Under the pieces are notes generated by a model. That model had not been told where the DNA came from. It was given only the letters and a program-made list of their open reading frames with translations, and did no database searches. Positions 22,197-23,904 of a stretch of DNA of 23,904 bases are shown here, one piece after another (within the stretch, counting starts at the first letter, position 1; each line of letters begins with the position of its first letter). The stretch covers positions 1 through 23,904 of the forward strand of contig JACDAY010000050.1 in NCBI GenBank assembly GCA_013695195.1. Reading direction: 5' to 3'. Both the position numbers and the translations under genes were made by a program. This stretch comes from Blastocatellia bacterium. Its GTDB lineage: Bacteria > Acidobacteriota > Blastocatellia > Pyrinomonadales > Pyrinomonadaceae.

Positions 22197-23891
22197 TTAA
22201 TGGGTGTCGTAATTAGCGACCGCGTAATCTCCGTTTTGACCAAACTGAATTATTAACGCAGTCTGCGTAGTCGTTAGCAGCTCGCGGAAAAATCCATTGA
22301 CTTGGTCGTAAACAGCTATATCGGTTCTGCCGTCCCCGTCATAATCACCCTGAGCAGAAAGGTCGGGTTTATTACCGAAGGGCACACCGGAAAACCCGCC
22401 GGAGCTTCTCAGGACAAACCATGTGTAGGTCGAGCCGGCACGAAGCGCCGTAACATCGGTAATGCCGTCGCCATCGTAATCACCCGGAACTACCAAGTCG
22501 CTTCCGATACCGAAGGTAATCGACCTAAAAGCTCCTGTGCTTAGCTTAAAGAAGAAGGTCGCCGGATTCGCTCCGCTGCCCCGACGAACCGCGAGATCAA
22601 ACATGCCGTCCCCGTCGTAATCCCCGGGAGCAACGATGTCGGTAGCAAGTCCGAACTGTTCCATACGGAAGCCCCCGACGGAACTATTCTGGATAAACCA
22701 CGTCATAGGGCCGCCCGGAGTGCGGCGGACAACCGCGTAGTCGGTCCTGCCGTCCCCATCATAATCGCGAGCGACAGGCTCGTCACCGGGCGCGCCGAAT
22801 GGCCGGGTCACGATGCCATTGTCGGAACTCCTGATAATGTAAAATGTCGCGTTCGTAGTTCGCCAAACGGCCACATCGGTTCTGCCGTCTCCGTCATAGT
22901 CCCCGGGTGTTAAAATATCGGTTGCTGAATCACCCCAGACAACAGCACGGAACGCGCCGTCCGGTTTTCGCCTGATATACCATGTGTTGTTGCTCGGACG
23001 AAATACCACTTCGTCGGTTCTTCCGTCGCCGTCAAAATCGAGGGTTGCCGTCGCTGCTCCCGAAGCGGTGCTGCGTGCAATGGCTATGCCGCGGAGCACA
23101 ACGCCGCCCCCGATAGTTCCCACCGACGTAGCAAACCCGGTTGCCAGATTTATGCTATACAGCGAAGATGTTGGCGATCCCTGTAATTGAAACGCCGCTA
23201 AAGCCGTGTTATTCCCCGGAGCAATATCGAAACCGGACTCGCCGCTCACGTTTATTCCCAGACTTCCGACAGTATTGAGCGTACCGTTATTCGGCGGATT
23301 CTGAATCGTAAGAATATCCAACCCCGAATCGATGTTGTACAAGGTAGTGGTTGTCGCTCCGGCAAAACTGTTTGTATATGCAGAAGCAACGATATTCGGG
23401 TTTGCTCCCACATTTGGATCGCCCGCGGCATACGCCAAAGCTCCGTCTACCAGATTTGTACCGTCGATCGGATTTGCCCGCAGGTTCTGTTCGGCATCCG
23501 AAGTTATTCGGATGCGGTCGGGAACCGGATTAAAATCGAAACCGAAATCGCTGCCTGAGAGAGGCGTTGTCAAAGTACCGACAAACGTTGCGACTCCAGT
23601 AAAAGCATCGACACGGTAAATTCGGCTAAAACTTCCAAGTGCAAAAAGCTGCCCTGAGGCAGGCCTGTAATCGATTCCCCGCACACTCTCACCGCTTTGC
23701 AGCCCGGTAATAGCAACTGTGCTTAAAATCGTATTCGGCCTCGAACTGTTAAAACGCACAAGCGTATTCGTAGTTGTCAAACCGATAACCTGAAAATTAG
23801 AAGGCTGAGCGTTAATGGAAACCGCGGCCGCAGCCCAAATAAATAAAAAAAGCACAGAGAGAAGCCCGTGCCGCTGAAAAAACTTTGTCAT
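22197..23891 (-). CDS. Secreted DUF4394 / FG-GAP (VCBS) repeat protein
   Basis: This 564-residue protein has a signal peptide (about 1-28, ending INAQ). Its DUF4394 domain covers about 32-275, with ALGSFSRIYRVDAFTGVATF and FGFDFNPVPDRIRITSDAEQ. The C-terminal region (about 284-564) has six calcium-binding DxDGDGxxD repeats starting at residues 285, 331, 376, 424, 471 and 516, spaced 45-48 residues apart as FG-GAP/VCBS blades. A seventh unit is cut short at NYDTH. Such blades often form a beta-propeller at the cell surface. AAGGAGGG lies directly before the ATG, so the gene is complete, but its promoter is outside the window. It heads the DUF4331 block on the same strand. No sorting signal is visible. 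Confidence 0.9.
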   Translation of the reverse strand: MTKFFQRHGLLSVLFLFIWAAAAVSINAQPSNFQVIGLTTTNTLVRFNSSRPNTILSTVAITGLQSGESVRGIDYRPASGQLFALGSFSRIYRVDAFTGVATFVGTLTTPLSGSDFGFDFNPVPDRIRITSDAEQNLRANPIDGTNLVDGALAYAAGDPNVGANPNIVASAYTNSFAGATTTTLYNIDSGLDILTIQNPPNNGTLNTVGSLGINVSGESGFDIAPGNNTALAAFQLQGSPTSSLYSINLATGFATSVGTIGGGVVLRGIAIARSTASGAATATLDFDGDGRTDEVVFRPSNNTWYIRRKPDGAFRAVVWGDSATDILTPGDYDGDGRTDVAVWRTTNATFYIIRSSDNGIVTRPFGAPGDEPVARDYDGDGRTDYAVVRRTPGGPMTWFIQNSSVGGFRMEQFGLATDIVAPGDYDGDGMFDLAVRRGSGANPATFFFKLSTGAFRSITFGIGSDLVVPGDYDGDGITDVTALRAGSTYTWFVLRSSGGFSGVPFGNKPDLSAQGDYDGDGRTDIAVYDQVNGFFRELLTTTQTALIIQFGQNGDYAVANYDTH

Positions 23892-23904
23892 GTTTACCCT
23901 CCTT

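Noticed and set aside
22300..23040. Short DNA repeats (CCGTC-rich, spaced about 140 bp) resembling a CRISPR array
   Set aside because: They encode the DxDGDG calcium loops of the FG-GAP repeats; spacing and frame follow the protein.

Overview
The window looks like a chromosomal segment of a Gram-negative-type, didermic bacterium, most likely an acidobacterium of the Blastocatellia type. This placement is an inference. It rests on a DUF4394/FG-GAP surface protein with DxDGDG repeats, DUF4331 proteins, a bacterial topoisomerase IB, a DhnA-type class I aldolase, many signal peptides and lipoproteins, and mid-range G+C. I see no rRNA, tRNA, CRISPR array, transposase or phage gene.

Layout. At the left edge (1-279) I see no supported gene. 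On the + strand follow a small unknown protein translationally coupled to a glyoxalase-II-like metallo-beta-lactamase (MBL) hydrolase (280-1253) and an exported second MBL-fold hydrolase (1314-2216). All remaining genes except one are on the - strand. Read right to left in their transcription direction they are: a secreted DUF4394/FG-GAP protein (23891-22197); DUF4331 protein B (22125-20602); TPR lipoprotein B (20468-19179); DUF4331 protein A (18859-17621); TPR lipoprotein A (17604-16258); a NicO-family nickel/cobalt transporter with a His-rich loop and an EF-hand (16261-14780); a YtxH / DUF948-like membrane pair (14637-13657); dxs (12820-10892); a DsbA-like thiol oxidoreductase with its VKOR partner (10826-9586); an ECF sigma factor with an RskA-type anti-sigma factor (9425-8017); a two-domain M16 peptidase (7734-4951); topoisomerase IB (4650-3595); and a class I fructose-bisphosphate aldolase (3469-2393). 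The exception is a + strand Spy/CpxP-like LTxxQ protein at 13034-13585. It converges on the YtxH pair across a strong bidirectional terminator.

How they work together. The clearest functional units are the coupled pairs: VKOR-DsbA for oxidative folding in the periplasm, ECF sigma/RskA for envelope stress signalling, and YtxH/DUF948-like envelope proteins. The most interesting block is 14780-23891. There a DUF4331 + TPR-lipoprotein module occurs twice in tandem, is headed by a secreted repeat protein, and the proximal TPR gene is stop/start coupled to a metal transporter of the NicO family. This suggests an envelope system, perhaps for metals, whose role I cannot name.

Non-coding structure of note: a REP-like palindromic repeat family in two intergenic regions (2241-2342 and 4780-4920), one copy of which shares an 18-bp inverted match with the 3' part of the aldolase gene; extended -10 promoters before the aldolase and the second MBL gene; a 14-bp perfect palindrome in the YtxH leader; and several intercistronic hairpins in the DUF4331 block.
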